Shown here: positions 1 through 8,722 of the stretch, in pieces
Numbering within the stretch: the stretch's first letter is position 1
Layout: every line of letters begins with the position of its first letter
Origin: Fodinicurvata halophila
GTDB lineage: Bacteria > Pseudomonadota > Alphaproteobacteria > Kiloniellales > DSM-21159
Direction of reading: 5' to 3'
Length of the DNA: 64,000 bases
Assembly: GCF_042651425.1 (NCBI RefSeq)
Contig: NZ_JBHSCW010000001.1
Location: 310,001-374,000 of the forward strand
Notes under the pieces: model-generated
The model's input: only the letters and a program-made list of their open reading frames with translations
What the model was told of the DNA's origin: nothing
The model's database searches: none
Position numbers and translations under genes: made by a program

Positions 1-1417
1 GCTGGGTGAATGCCGGCTCGTCGCCCTCGTTGTGGCCGTAGCGACGATAGCAGAACATGTCGATGATGACGTCTTTCTTGAAGGTCTGGCGGAATTCCGT
101 CGCGATGCGCGCGACGTGGACCACCGCCTCCGGGTCGTCACCGTTCACATGGAAGACCGGGGCCTGGATGATCTTGGAGACGTCCGAGCAATAGGGACCG
201 GACCGCGCGTTCACCGGGTTCGTGGTGAAGCCGATCTGGTTGTTGACGATGAAGTGGATCGTCCCGCCGATGCGGTAGCCGCGCAGTTCGGACAGGTCCA
301 GCGTTTCCGGCACCAGGCCCTGCCCGGCGAAGGCCGCATCTCCGTGCATCAGCAGGGCCATGACCTCGGTGCGATCGGTATCGCCGTGCTGCTGCTGCTT
401 GGCGCGCACCTTGCCCGCCACCACCGGATTGACCGCTTCCAGGTGAGACGGATTGGCGGTCAGCGACAGGTGAACCGAATTGCCGTCGAACTCCCGGTCT
501 GTGGAGGTGCCCAGATGGTACTTCACGTCGCCGGAGCCGCCGACATCCTCGGGATGGGCCGCACCCCCCTGGAACTCGTGGAAGATCGCCTGGAACGGCT
601 TGGCCATGAAGTTCGCCAGGACATTGAGGCGGCCGCGATGCGGCATGCCCAGGACCACTTCCTTCAGGCCAAGCTGCCCGCCGCGTTTCACGATCTGCTC
701 CAGCGCCGGAATCATGGACTCGGCGCCATCCAGGCCGAAACGCTTGGTGCCGGTGTACTTCTTGTTCAGGAATTGCTCGAAACTCTCGGCGGCGGCCAGT
801 CGCTCGACGATGGCCCGGCGGCCGCGCGTCGTGAATTCGGTGCGGTTCAGCTCCGCGCTCTCGATGCGCTCCTGGATCCAGCGCTTCTGGTCCGGATCCT
901 GTATGTGCATGAATTCGACACCGATGGAGCCGCAGTAGATGCGGCGCAGGCGCTCCACGATCTCCCGGACGCTGGCCGTCTCCAGGCCCAGCACGTTGTC
1001 GATGAAGATGGGACGATCATAGTCCGCTTCGCTGAACCCATAGGTCTTGGGATCCAGCTCGGGATGCGGCTCGATCTCCATCAACCCCAGGGGATCCAGC
1101 TTTGCCTCCAGGTGTCCGCGCACGCGATAGGCGCGGATCAGCATCAGGGCGCGGATCGAATCCTTCGCCGCGGAACGCACCGCCGGATCGTCGCAGTAGA
1201 CACCGCCACCCCGCCCCGGTGCCGCCGCGGCGGGTCCCGCCTGGTCGACCATGCCGTCGAGCAGGCTGCGCGCATCCTCGGAGAGCGCGCCGAAAAAATC
1301 ACGCCAGTCAGCATCAAGGCTGTCCGGCTGGCCCAGATAACGGGCATAGAGCTCTGCGATCTGAGCTGCGCTCGGGCCAATCAGAGCGGTATCAACGTGC
1401 GGGTTCTGCTGCGCCAT
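1..1417 (-). CDS. sucA: 2-oxoglutarate dehydrogenase E1 component, N-terminal part (cut by window edge)
   Basis: E1 (thiamine diphosphate) subunit of the 2-oxoglutarate dehydrogenase complex, which decarboxylates 2-oxoglutarate and passes the succinyl group to E2 in the TCA cycle. About 472 N-terminal residues are in the window, beginning MAQQNPHVDTALIG at 1417; the C-terminal half lies beyond position 1. Visible family hallmarks are the early segment LYARYLGQPDSLDADWRDFF, the GMPHRGRLNVLANF block, HLGTSTDR, and the VNNQIGFTTNP and RYGHNEGDEP thiamine-binding-region blocks. It follows sucD on the same strand after 66 bases, the usual alphaproteobacterial mdh-sucC-sucD-sucA order, so one transcript is likely. 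Identification is firm; only completeness is uncertain. Confidence 0.95.
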   Translation of the reverse strand, partial: MAQQNPHVDTALIGPSAAQIAELYARYLGQPDSLDADWRDFFGALSEDARSLLDGMVDQAGPAAAAPGRGGGVYCDDPAVRSAAKDSIRALMLIRAYRVRGHLEAKLDPLGLMEIEPHPELDPKTYGFSEADYDRPIFIDNVLGLETASVREIVERLRRIYCGSIGVEFMHIQDPDQKRWIQERIESAELNRTEFTTRGRRAIVERLAAAESFEQFLNKKYTGTKRFGLDGAESMIPALEQIVKRGGQLGLKEVVLGMPHRGRLNVLANFMAKPFQAIFHEFQGGAAHPEDVGGSGDVKYHLGTSTDREFDGNSVHLSLTANPSHLEAVNPVVAGKVRAKQQQHGDTDRTEVMALLMHGDAAFAGQGLVPETLDLSELRGYRIGGTIHFIVNNQIGFTTNPVNARSGPYCSDVSKIIQAPVFHVNGDDPEAVVHVARIATEFRQTFKKDVIIDMFCYRRYGHNEGDEPAFTQ

Positions 1418-1483
1418 CTTGCATGTATCCGGCGGGGGCCGGCTGGCGGACCCCGCCGCCTCTCCTTCAAACTAGGGTGCCTC

Positions 1484-2362
1484 TTACGCGGCCTTCATTG
1501 CTTCAACCATAGTGCTTCCCAGGTGCGCCGGCGAGGCCGAAACATGGACCCCGGCCTTCTCCAGCGCCTTGATCTTGAAATCGGCGGTGTCCTTGCCGCC
1601 GGAGATCACGGCCCCGGCATGCCCCATGCGACGCCCCGGCGGTGCCGTGCGTCCCGCGATGAAGCCGGCCACGGGTTTTCTCTTCGCCTGGGCCTGCAGG
1701 AACTCGGCCGCATCGACCTCCGCATCGCCGCCGATCTCGCCGATCATGATGATGCCCTCGGTTTCGTCGTCATCGAGGAACAGCTTGAAGCAGTCGACGA
1801 AATTGGTGCCGTTCACGGGATCCCCGCCGATTCCGATGCAGGTGGACTGCCCCAGGCCCGCCGAGGTGGTCTGTGCCACGGCCTCGTAGGTCAGGGTTCC
1901 GGACCGCGATATGATGCCGACCTTGCCGCGCTTGTGGATGTGTCCCGGCATGATCCCGATCTTGCAGGCATCCGGTGTGATGATACCCGGACAGTTGGGA
2001 CCGATGAGGCGCGTGTTGGAGTCCGCCAGCGCGCGTTTCACCTTGACCATGTCCATCACCGGAATGCCCTCGGTGATGCACACGACGGTCTCGATGCCGC
2101 CGTCGATGGCCTCCAGGATCGCATCGGCTGCGAAGGGCGGCGGCACATAGATCACGCTGGCATTGGCCCCCGTCTCGTCGACGGCTTCGCTTACCGTGTT
2201 GAAGACCGGCAGGTCCAGATGCTTCGTGCCGCCCTTGCCGGGGGTGACGCCGCCGACCATCTGCGTGCCGTAGGCGATCGCCTGCTCGCTGTGGAAAGTG
2301 CCCTGGGCCCCGGTGAAGCCCTGGCAGATAACGCGTGTATTCTTGTCGACGAGGACCGACAT
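1484..2362 (-). CDS. sucD: Succinate-CoA ligase subunit alpha
   Basis: Alpha subunit (292 aa, typical length) of succinyl-CoA synthetase, which makes ATP or GTP from succinyl-CoA in the TCA cycle. The N-terminal CoA-binding Rossmann fold contains GFTGAQGTFHSEQAI and GGVTPGKGG. The middle has the GPNCPGIITP block. The phosphohistidine region is near residue 245 in the segment GRRMGHAGAVISGGKDTA, which contains the expected active-site His. The start codon overlaps the sucC stop in TAATG, which indicates translational coupling and a 1:1 subunit supply. There is nothing unusual in the sequence. Confidence 0.97.
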   Translation of the reverse strand: MSVLVDKNTRVICQGFTGAQGTFHSEQAIAYGTQMVGGVTPGKGGTKHLDLPVFNTVSEAVDETGANASVIYVPPPFAADAILEAIDGGIETVVCITEGIPVMDMVKVKRALADSNTRLIGPNCPGIITPDACKIGIMPGHIHKRGKVGIISRSGTLTYEAVAQTTSAGLGQSTCIGIGGDPVNGTNFVDCFKLFLDDDETEGIIMIGEIGGDAEVDAAEFLQAQAKRKPVAGFIAGRTAPPGRRMGHAGAVISGGKDTADFKIKALEKAGVHVSASPAHLGSTMVEAMKAA

Positions 2363-3558
2363 TATGCAGCCTCCTTTACCGCTTTCACGATCTTATCGGC
2401 TGCATCCGCCAGATCGTCCGCCGAGACGATCGGCAGGCCCGATTCTTCGAGAATTTTCTTGCCCAGTTCCACATTCGTGCCTTCCAGGCGCACCACCAGC
2501 GGCACATGCAGGGACACTTCCCGGGCCGCCGCCACGACACCCTCGGCGATCACGTCGCAGCGCATGATGCCGCCGAAGATATTCACCAGGATGCCCTCCA
2601 CATTCGGATCGGACAGGATGATCTTGAAGGCCGCTGTCACGCGCTCCTTTGTGGCACCGCCACCGACATCCAGGAAGTTCGCCGGCTCGCCACCATAGAC
2701 CTTGATGATGTCCATGGTCGCCATGGCCAGGCCAGCGCCGTTGACCATGCAGCCGATGTTGCCGTCCAGCTTGATGTAGTTCAGCTCATGCTGGCTGGCC
2801 TCGATCTCCATCGGGTCTTCTTCGTCCTCGTCGCGCAGTTCGGCCACTTCCTTGTGCCGGAACAGCGCGTTGTCGTCGAAGGTCATCTTGGCATCGAGCG
2901 CCAGCACGCTGCCCTCGCCGGTCACCACCAGAGGATTGATCTCCAGCAACGAGGCGTCCAGTTCGGTGAAAGCCTTGTACATGGCGCCCATGAACTTGAC
3001 CGCAGCGCCGATCTGCTTGCCTTCCAGGCCCAGCGCAAAGGCGATCTTGCGCCCCTGGTAGGGCATGTAGCCGATGGCCGGATCGATTGCCTCCTTGACG
3101 ATCTTCTCCGGACTTTCCGCCGCGACCTCCTCGATTTCCATGCCGCCCTCGGTGGAGGCCACGATGGTCACGCGCGAGGTGGCCCGGTCCAGCAGCATCG
3201 AGAGGTAGAGCTCGCGCGCGATGTCGCAACCTTCCTCGATGTAGAGACGCTTGACCTCCTTGCCCTGGTCCCCCGTCTGCTTGGTGACGAGCGTGGCGCC
3301 CAGCATCTGCTTGGCATTGTCTCGTACGTCGTCCTTGGACTTGACGACCCGGACGCCGCCCTTGCCGTCAGGATCATTCTTGAAGCGACCGGCCCCGCGG
3401 CCGCCTGCGTGGATCTGCGACTTGACGACCCAGACGGGTCCGCCCAGCTCGTCGGCTGCCTTTTCGGCCTCGGCCGGCGTATAGGCCACCTGGCCCCTTG
3501 GCACGGCGACGCCGAACTTCGCCAGCAGGCTCTTGGCCTGATATTCGTGGATATTCAT
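2362..3558 (-). CDS. sucC: Succinate-CoA ligase subunit beta
   Basis: Beta subunit (398 aa, standard length) of succinyl-CoA synthetase, carrying the ATP-grasp domain. It starts MNIHEYQAKSLLAKFGV, the canonical family N-terminus. The ATP-grasp part includes VVKSQIHAGGRGAGRFK and the metal-binding segment LLEINPLVVT; the C-terminal CoA-ligase fold contains the glycine-rich FGGIMRCDVIAEG block. It lies downstream of mdh with a 185 bp gap that may contain a promoter, and overlaps sucD by one base. The partner subunit is the adjacent SucD. Confidence 0.97.
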   Translation of the reverse strand: MNIHEYQAKSLLAKFGVAVPRGQVAYTPAEAEKAADELGGPVWVVKSQIHAGGRGAGRFKNDPDGKGGVRVVKSKDDVRDNAKQMLGATLVTKQTGDQGKEVKRLYIEEGCDIARELYLSMLLDRATSRVTIVASTEGGMEIEEVAAESPEKIVKEAIDPAIGYMPYQGRKIAFALGLEGKQIGAAVKFMGAMYKAFTELDASLLEINPLVVTGEGSVLALDAKMTFDDNALFRHKEVAELRDEDEEDPMEIEASQHELNYIKLDGNIGCMVNGAGLAMATMDIIKVYGGEPANFLDVGGGATKERVTAAFKIILSDPNVEGILVNIFGGIMRCDVIAEGVVAAAREVSLHVPLVVRLEGTNVELGKKILEESGLPIVSADDLADAADKIVKAVKEAA

Positions 3559-3743
3559 GCTGGTCCGTTCGTGATGTTTGTGGTCTTGCTGCTAAGAGAT
3601 GTGTGGGCTGGAAGGAACAGTCAGACGCTGCTCCCCGCCCCCTTGGAACCGCGCGTCACTTTATCACCCTGCCTGCGACACGCAACCGTCGAGGCCGGGA
3701 TTTCCGGCGGGTTCCACCAGATATTCCTCCAGGGGACACAGCA

Positions 3744-4700
3744 TCAGCCGGCAGCCAGTTTCCGGCAGGTGTCCAGCAAGCCGCGAACCTTATCCACGGA
3801 CTGCGCAAAATCCTGGCGCTCTTCCTCGGTCAGCTGCAGCTCCACGATCCGTTCGACGCCGCCTTCACCGATCACGACGGGCACGCCGACGTAGAGCCCT
3901 TCCACGCCATACTCCCCATTCAGATGGGCCGCGCAGGGCAGGACACGCTTCTTGTCCTTCAGATAGCTCTCGGCCATCTCGATGGCCGAGGAAGCCGGGG
4001 CATAGAAGGCCGAACCGCTCTTCAACAGGCCGACGATCTCGGCACCGCCGTCACGGGTGCGCTGCACGATTTCCTCGATGCGCTGGCGGTCGATCCAGCC
4101 CATCTCCACCAGGTCCGGCAAGGGGATGCCGGCCACGGTGGAGTAGCGTGTCATGGGCACCATGGAGTCGCCGTGGCCACCCAGCACGAAGGCGCGCACG
4201 TCCTCGACGGAGACCTTGACTTCTTCGGCGATGAAATGGCGGAAGCGTGCGGAATCCAGAACGCCGGCCATGCCGACCACCTTGTTGTGCGGCAGGCCAC
4301 TGGCCTCGCGCAGCACCCAGACCATGGCATCCAACGGATTGGTGATGCAGATCACGAAGGCATTGGGTGCGTAGGTCTTGATGCCCTCGCCCACCGAGTT
4401 CATCACCTTCATGTTGGTCTCGACCAGGTCATCGCGGCTCATGCCCGGCTTGCGCGGCACGCCAGCGGTCACGATCACAACGTCGGCGTCCGCGATGTCG
4501 GCGTAGTCGTTGGCACCCTTCAGCTTCGCATCGAAGCCCTCGATCGGGGCGGATTGCGCGATATCAAGCGCCTTGCCCTGCGGCAGCCCCTCGGCGATAT
4601 CGAAGAGCACCACGTCGCCCAGTTCCTTGATACCAGCCAACGATGCCAGCGTACCGCCAATGTTGCCTGCGCCGATCAGTGCAATTTTGCTCCGTGCCAT
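3744..4700 (-). CDS. mdh: Malate dehydrogenase
   Basis: NAD-dependent malate dehydrogenase (318 aa) of the LDH-like type found in alphaproteobacteria, interconverting malate and oxaloacetate. The Rossmann motif GAGNIGG is at residues 8-14, the substrate-binding loop TAGVPRKPGMSRDDL follows, then VCITNPLDAMV, and the catalytic His is in the FVLGGHGDSMVPM block. The start at 4700 (MARSKIALIGAG) is chosen because GAGGAG lies just upstream; an in-frame ATG at 4733 would add 11 residues with no ribosome-binding site. It heads the mdh-sucC-sucD-sucA set. Confidence 0.97.
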   Translation of the reverse strand: MARSKIALIGAGNIGGTLASLAGIKELGDVVLFDIAEGLPQGKALDIAQSAPIEGFDAKLKGANDYADIADADVVIVTAGVPRKPGMSRDDLVETNMKVMNSVGEGIKTYAPNAFVICITNPLDAMVWVLREASGLPHNKVVGMAGVLDSARFRHFIAEEVKVSVEDVRAFVLGGHGDSMVPMTRYSTVAGIPLPDLVEMGWIDRQRIEEIVQRTRDGGAEIVGLLKSGSAFYAPASSAIEMAESYLKDKKRVLPCAAHLNGEYGVEGLYVGVPVVIGEGGVERIVELQLTEEERQDFAQSVDKVRGLLDTCRKLAAG

Positions 4701-4854
4701 GAGACGACTCCTCGAAAGCTGTGATTGGGCCACTCGCCCCCTGTGAAATTCAGGGGCTGTTTACGCCCTTTGCCGCCTGCGGGCAAGGGACCGGCGCTTC
4801 GAGGAGGAGACCTGGCCCGAGCTTCCGGGCCGGGGAAAGCTCACACGGTCCCTG

Positions 4855-5055
4855 TCATCTTTCGCTTGTCGCGATGGTCGGCATCGAGGAGCCGTTGCGC
4901 CAACTTGTCGTGCCCTTGCAGCGAGCGCAGATGCGCTCTCCCGCCCACTGACTCTCGAACCGGGCGCGACAGCGCAGGCACTGCCTGGTCTTGCTTTCAT
5001 GTACGGGTGACATATCGTCCGGCAAATCGTCGCCGGAAGGTGGCGGGGCGGTCAT
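4855..5055 (-). CDS. Small zinc-ribbon protein
   Basis: A 66-residue protein with an acidic N-terminus (PSGDDLPDD) and a zinc-ribbon-like pair of cysteine knuckles: CLRC near residues 26-29 and CARC near 47-50, followed by basic KGTTSWR. Four cysteines in CxxC pairs suggest structural zinc and a nucleic-acid or protein contact role. The start at 5055 is preferred over the 5139 ATG because the coding-like sequence begins there; the SD-like AGGGAAG upstream is weak. It is on the same strand as mdh, about 155 bases upstream of it. I cannot assign a function. Confidence 0.6.
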   Translation of the reverse strand: MTAPPPSGDDLPDDMSPVHESKTRQCLRCRARFESQWAGERICARCKGTTSWRNGSSMPTIATSER

Positions 5056-5154
5056 GTGCTGGCTTCCCTGTCGACTGGAATCATGGGGGCCTGTCCGGCG
5101 GCTGGCCTGCCTTCCGGACAGTCGCACCCCGAAAGGCACTTAGGATGCCAAGCT

Positions 5155-5286
5155 TCAGCGCGCCGGTTTTGCGTCTTTTGCGGATTGACCGGTCTTGCCG
5201 CCGGCGGACGGCGCTGTCTCCGGTTTTGTACCGGGTTTGTTGTCAGGCTTCGGTTTCTGCTTGGACGAGAAATCTTTGAATGACAT
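5155..5286 (-). CDS. 43-residue Pro/Lys-rich small protein
   Basis: A short open frame beginning MSFKDFSSKQKPKPDNKPGT and ending KDAKPAR. It is rich in Lys, Pro, Ser and Gly, with no hydrophobic segment and no cysteines, so it would be disordered and cytoplasmic. Upstream is a strongly AT-rich stretch (5287-5420) with a purine-rich GAAAGAAAA before the ATG, consistent with its own promoter. The next gene on the strand is the zinc-ribbon protein, about 100 bases away. Its composition is clearly protein-like, but no function can be proposed. Confidence 0.5.
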   Translation of the reverse strand: MSFKDFSSKQKPKPDNKPGTKPETAPSAGGKTGQSAKDAKPAR

Positions 5287-5620
5287 TGAAATTTTCTTTC
5301 GTGATTTTTGGCATTAATTTGCCGATTATGAATATATGGGTTCTGCACAATTGATTCCCAGTATATAATATTTACATGAGGACTATACGTTCATTTCCCG
5401 TTTCTGATGTAAAACCATCATGAAATCACTGGAAAAGGCGTTGCCTCAACGCTCAAGCCCGTGAAAGATCAAAGTAATTTCAGCAGACACCCTCCGGGTA
5501 ACGGACCTCGACAAGGTCGCGCTTCAACGCGCAACCGCAGGCTTCCAGACTCCCACAATCCACGAAAGCCTTGGCCAGCTCGCCACCTCCCTCGGAGGCT
5601 TCTTCCTGACCTGTGCCGGC

Positions 5621-6529
5621 ATGCACCTGCTGGCACCTCACTCTCTGTGGCTGTCCTTGGCGTTCGCCCCCCTGGCCGCGCTCTTTCTCGTGCGCATCTT
5701 CATCATCCAGCATGACTGCGGCCACTATTCCTTTTTCCGCTCGAGACGCGCGAACAATGTCACCGGTTTTTTCTGCGGGCTTCTGACCCTGACCCCCTAC
5801 ACCTCCTGGCGGCGCCAGCATGCGGGTCATCACGGCGTCTGGAACGACCTGGATCGGCGTGAGACCGGTGCCGACATCTACTCCTCCTGCCTGACCACAG
5901 AGGAGTATCTTGCCTTGAGCCGACGCAAGCGCTGGGAGTACCGCGCCGCCCGGCATCCTGTCGTGGCCAACCTGGTGCTGCCGCCACTGATCTTCTTCGT
6001 CCTCTATCGCCTGCCCTTCGACATGCCGCGCAACTGGAAGCGCGAAAGACGGGGCGTCTACCTGACGAACATCGCTCTGGTCGGCCTGCTGGGCAGCCTC
6101 GGACTGGTATTGGGCTTCGGACAGGTGGCCCTCGTGCAGGTGCCGGTGATGATCCTGGCCTCGATCATCGGTGTCTGGCTGTTCTCGGTCCAGCATCGCA
6201 GCGAGAAGGCTCAATGGTTCCGTCATGAACAATGGGATGCCCAGGCGGCCTCACTCCAGGGCTCGACCTTTCTAAGATTGCCTGGCCCCCTGCGCTGGTT
6301 CACTGGCAACATCGGCTATCACCACGTACACCATCTCAATCCACGCATTCCCAATTACCGACTGCGCGATTGTCACGCCGCCCTGTCGGACCTGCGGGAA
6401 GTCCCACAGCTGTCCTTCCGCGACGCAATGCGTGCTCTCTGGTTCGTTCTGTGGGACGAGCGACTGGGAAAGATGGTGACAATCCGGGAAATGAAACGCG
6501 AACAGCTGCCATCCAGAGCCGCTGCATGA
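5621..6529 (+). CDS. Membrane fatty acid desaturase (start uncertain, frame extends upstream)
   Basis: Membrane di-iron fatty acid desaturase. Three histidine boxes are present: HDCGH at about residues 31-35, HAGHH at 67-71, and HHVHH near 235-239, with hydrophobic helices between them. The likely role is introducing a cis double bond into phospholipid acyl chains. The first ATG is 5621 (302 aa). However, the same frame upstream, back to about 5465, encodes sequence that looks like the family N-terminus (ALQRATAGF, then LGQLATSLGGFFLTCAG) with no ATG, GTG or TTG start. The true start may be a rare codon (ATC 5468, ATT 5477), or a frameshift separates it from the GTG at 5461. The stop overlaps the next gene start in ATGA. 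Confidence 0.88.
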   Translation: MHLLAPHSLWLSLAFAPLAALFLVRIFIIQHDCGHYSFFRSRRANNVTGFFCGLLTLTPYTSWRRQHAGHHGVWNDLDRRETGADIYSSCLTTEEYLALSRRKRWEYRAARHPVVANLVLPPLIFFVLYRLPFDMPRNWKRERRGVYLTNIALVGLLGSLGLVLGFGQVALVQVPVMILASIIGVWLFSVQHRSEKAQWFRHEQWDAQAASLQGSTFLRLPGPLRWFTGNIGYHHVHHLNPRIPNYRLRDCHAALSDLREVPQLSFRDAMRALWFVLWDERLGKMVTIREMKREQLPSRAAA

Positions 6530-7605
6530 AGCTCTTCGAGTGCCAGAACTGCGGCCAGCGGACCTATTTCGAGAACACGCTGTGTGAACGCTGCGGCCTG
6601 GCACTGGGCTACCTCGCCGAGGACACCACGCTCACGGCACTCGAGGCTGCAGGGGACGGCTCCTGGCGCCCAATGGCCTTTCCGGACCGATACGTCCGCT
6701 TCTGTGCCAATGCCGAACATGAGGCCTGCAACTGGCTGGTTCCTCGAGACAGTGCGGACATCTACTGCCGCGCCTGTCGGCACAACCGAACCATACCGAA
6801 CCTCGCCGACAACCGGGCCCTGCTGCTCTGGCAAAGGCTCGAAAGCGCCAAGCATCGCCTTTTCTACGGCCTCCTGCGCCTGGGCCTGCCGCTCATGACC
6901 AAGCGCGAGGATTTGGACAAGGGCCTGGCCTTCGATTTCCTCGGCCAGGTACCCGACGCCTTCGGCGAGGGGCCGCAAGTCGTCACCGGCCACGCCCAGG
7001 GCCTGATCACCCTGGACATCTCGGAAGCCGACGACGCGATGCGTGAACGTCACCGGCAGGAGATGGCCGAACCCTATCGCACCCTGCTGGGCCATTTCCG
7101 GCACGAGATCGGGCATTACTACTGGGAACGCCTGGTGCGGGACGGTGTCTGGCACAGGGCCTTCCGGGAGATGTTCGGTGACGAGCGCCAGGACTACACA
7201 GCCGCTTTGCAGGTCCACTACGAACAAGGGCCGCCACGCGACTGGCAGGAGCACTGCATCAGCAGCTATGCCAGCGCACATCCCTGGGAGGATTTCGCGG
7301 AAAGCTGGGCGCACTACCTGCATATCCTCGATACGCTGGAGAGCGCCCATGCCTTCCGCCTGCGCATCGCCCCACAGGCCGGCCACAATCCGGAAATCGC
7401 CCGGGACTTCGATTTCGATTCTTATCAGGAAGCGGACTTCGATCGCCTGATCGCGGCCTGGCCGCCGCTCACCCTGGCCGTCAACAGTCTCAATCAAAGC
7501 ATGGGACAGCCGGATCTCTACCCCTTTGTTCTGGCCCCGACGGTCACGGGCAAGCTGCGATTCATTCACGGCCTGGTCCAGGCCAGTCACGCCGGGACGG
7601 CCTGA
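6526..7605 (+). CDS. Zinc-ribbon and zinc-binding metallopeptidase family protein
   Basis: A 359-residue protein with an N-terminal zinc ribbon (CQNCGQRTYFENTLCERCG, about residues 5-23) and a second Cys set around FCANAEHEACNW and YCRACRHN. The central catalytic motif RHEIGHYYWERL carries the HExxH metal ligands, with conserved ESWAHYLHILDTL further on as a probable third-ligand region. This layout matches the putative zinc-binding peptidase family Pfam PF10005, whose substrate is unknown. It starts inside the desaturase stop (ATGA), so the two are translationally coupled. It converges on the mesaconyl-CoA hydratase gene with only four bases between stops. Confidence 0.88.
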   Translation: MKLFECQNCGQRTYFENTLCERCGLALGYLAEDTTLTALEAAGDGSWRPMAFPDRYVRFCANAEHEACNWLVPRDSADIYCRACRHNRTIPNLADNRALLLWQRLESAKHRLFYGLLRLGLPLMTKREDLDKGLAFDFLGQVPDAFGEGPQVVTGHAQGLITLDISEADDAMRERHRQEMAEPYRTLLGHFRHEIGHYYWERLVRDGVWHRAFREMFGDERQDYTAALQVHYEQGPPRDWQEHCISSYASAHPWEDFAESWAHYLHILDTLESAHAFRLRIAPQAGHNPEIARDFDFDSYQEADFDRLIAAWPPLTLAVNSLNQSMGQPDLYPFVLAPTVTGKLRFIHGLVQASHAGTA

Positions 7606-7609
7606 GCCC

Positions 7610-8668
7610 CTAGCCGCGGCGCGGTATCAGCACGGTGTAGTCGAGCTCCAGCACCACGGCCGGATCCGCCTTGCCTTCGGCGTCCTTGTCGGGAAAATCG
7701 GCACAGGGCCGGTCCTTCGTGGCCAGGGTGCGCAGCCGCATCGCCCCCAGATCCTCCCGGCCCGGCAGCTCCCGCTTCTCCAGCACCTCCGACCAGGCAA
7801 AGAGCGTATGTCCGGCAAAGGTTGGGGAAACGTGCCGCCCGCCGTTGATGGCCGCGATCCGGAAGGCATTGCCCAACCCGTTGAAACTGAGTGCCCGCGC
7901 CAGGGACATGACATGCCCGCCATAGACGATGCGTCGGCCGAAGCGGTTGTCGTTCGCCGCCAGCTGGTCGAAATGCACCCTGGCGGTATTCTGGTACAGC
8001 CGCGTCGCCATCTGGTGCTCGGCCTCTTCCAGTGTCATCGCATCACCGTGGTCGATGCGTTCACCTGGGGCATAGTCCTCCCAGAAATGCGGGCTGCCGG
8101 CCAGCTCCGCGTCATAGCCCGCACAGGTCAGGCCGACGGGCAGAACGAGCTCCCCCGCCGCCACGGCCTCGGACAGCTCCGGAACCTCCGTCTCCGGTGC
8201 AGGGGCCTCGGGATCCCGCTTGTTGACCAGGACCCAGCGCTTGAAGTCCAGGACCGCTTCACCCAGTTGGTTCACGCCTGTGGTCTGCACATAGACGATA
8301 CCGGTGGTGCCGGCCGAGGTCTGCTTGAGCCCGATCACCCGTGAATAGGCGGTCAGGGTATCTCCGGGATAGACCGGTATGCCGAAGCGGCACTCGGCAT
8401 AGCCCAGGTTGGCCACGGCATTGAGCGATATATCCGGCACCGATTTCCCGAATACGAGATGGAAGACCAGCAGGTCGTCCAGCGGCGCTTCCTCGAGTCC
8501 GAGGGACGCTGCGAAATCGGCCGAGGAGTGCAGGGCGAAGCGGCTGCCGGTCAGGGCCGTATAAAGAGCCGCATCGCCTTCCGTGACCGTGCGGGGCGTG
8601 GCATGACGGATCTCCTGGCCCAGCGTGAAATCCTCGAAGAAATTGCCGTGAAAGGCCTTGTCGCTCAC
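7610..8668 (-). CDS. mcd: Mesaconyl-CoA hydratase (beta-methylmalyl-CoA dehydratase)
   Basis: A double MaoC-like (hot-dog) hydratase of 352 aa, the usual size. It interconverts mesaconyl-CoA and beta-methylmalyl-CoA in the ethylmalonyl-CoA pathway for acetyl-CoA assimilation. The N-terminal segment FHGNFFEDFTLGQEIRHATPRTVTEGDAALY is interrupted by the ALTGSRFALH motif typical of the family. The second half contains YQNTARVHFDQ and GRRIVYGGHVMSLARALSFNGL. It begins with GTG at 8668. It follows a malyl-CoA lyase/thioesterase-like gene by 54 bases on the same strand, the partner step of the pathway. Confidence 0.9.
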   Translation of the reverse strand: MSDKAFHGNFFEDFTLGQEIRHATPRTVTEGDAALYTALTGSRFALHSSADFAASLGLEEAPLDDLLVFHLVFGKSVPDISLNAVANLGYAECRFGIPVYPGDTLTAYSRVIGLKQTSAGTTGIVYVQTTGVNQLGEAVLDFKRWVLVNKRDPEAPAPETEVPELSEAVAAGELVLPVGLTCAGYDAELAGSPHFWEDYAPGERIDHGDAMTLEEAEHQMATRLYQNTARVHFDQLAANDNRFGRRIVYGGHVMSLARALSFNGLGNAFRIAAINGGRHVSPTFAGHTLFAWSEVLEKRELPGREDLGAMRLRTLATKDRPCADFPDKDAEGKADPAVVLELDYTVLIPRRG

Positions 8669-8722
8669 CGGGGGGCTCCATTCGATTGTGGCCGTGAAGG
8701 CGGAGGTGGACGCGAGAACCGG

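Noticed and set aside
32..2698. Very long plus-strand reading frame opposite sucA-sucD-sucC
   Set aside because: It is antisense to three certain TCA genes, with Arg/His/Gln-rich composition typical of the reverse frame of high-GC genes.
4736..4757. CCCCTG/CAGGGG hairpin between mdh and the zinc-ribbon gene as a terminator
   Set aside because: The stem is only six bases, and neither strand has a proper T run after it in the direction needed.
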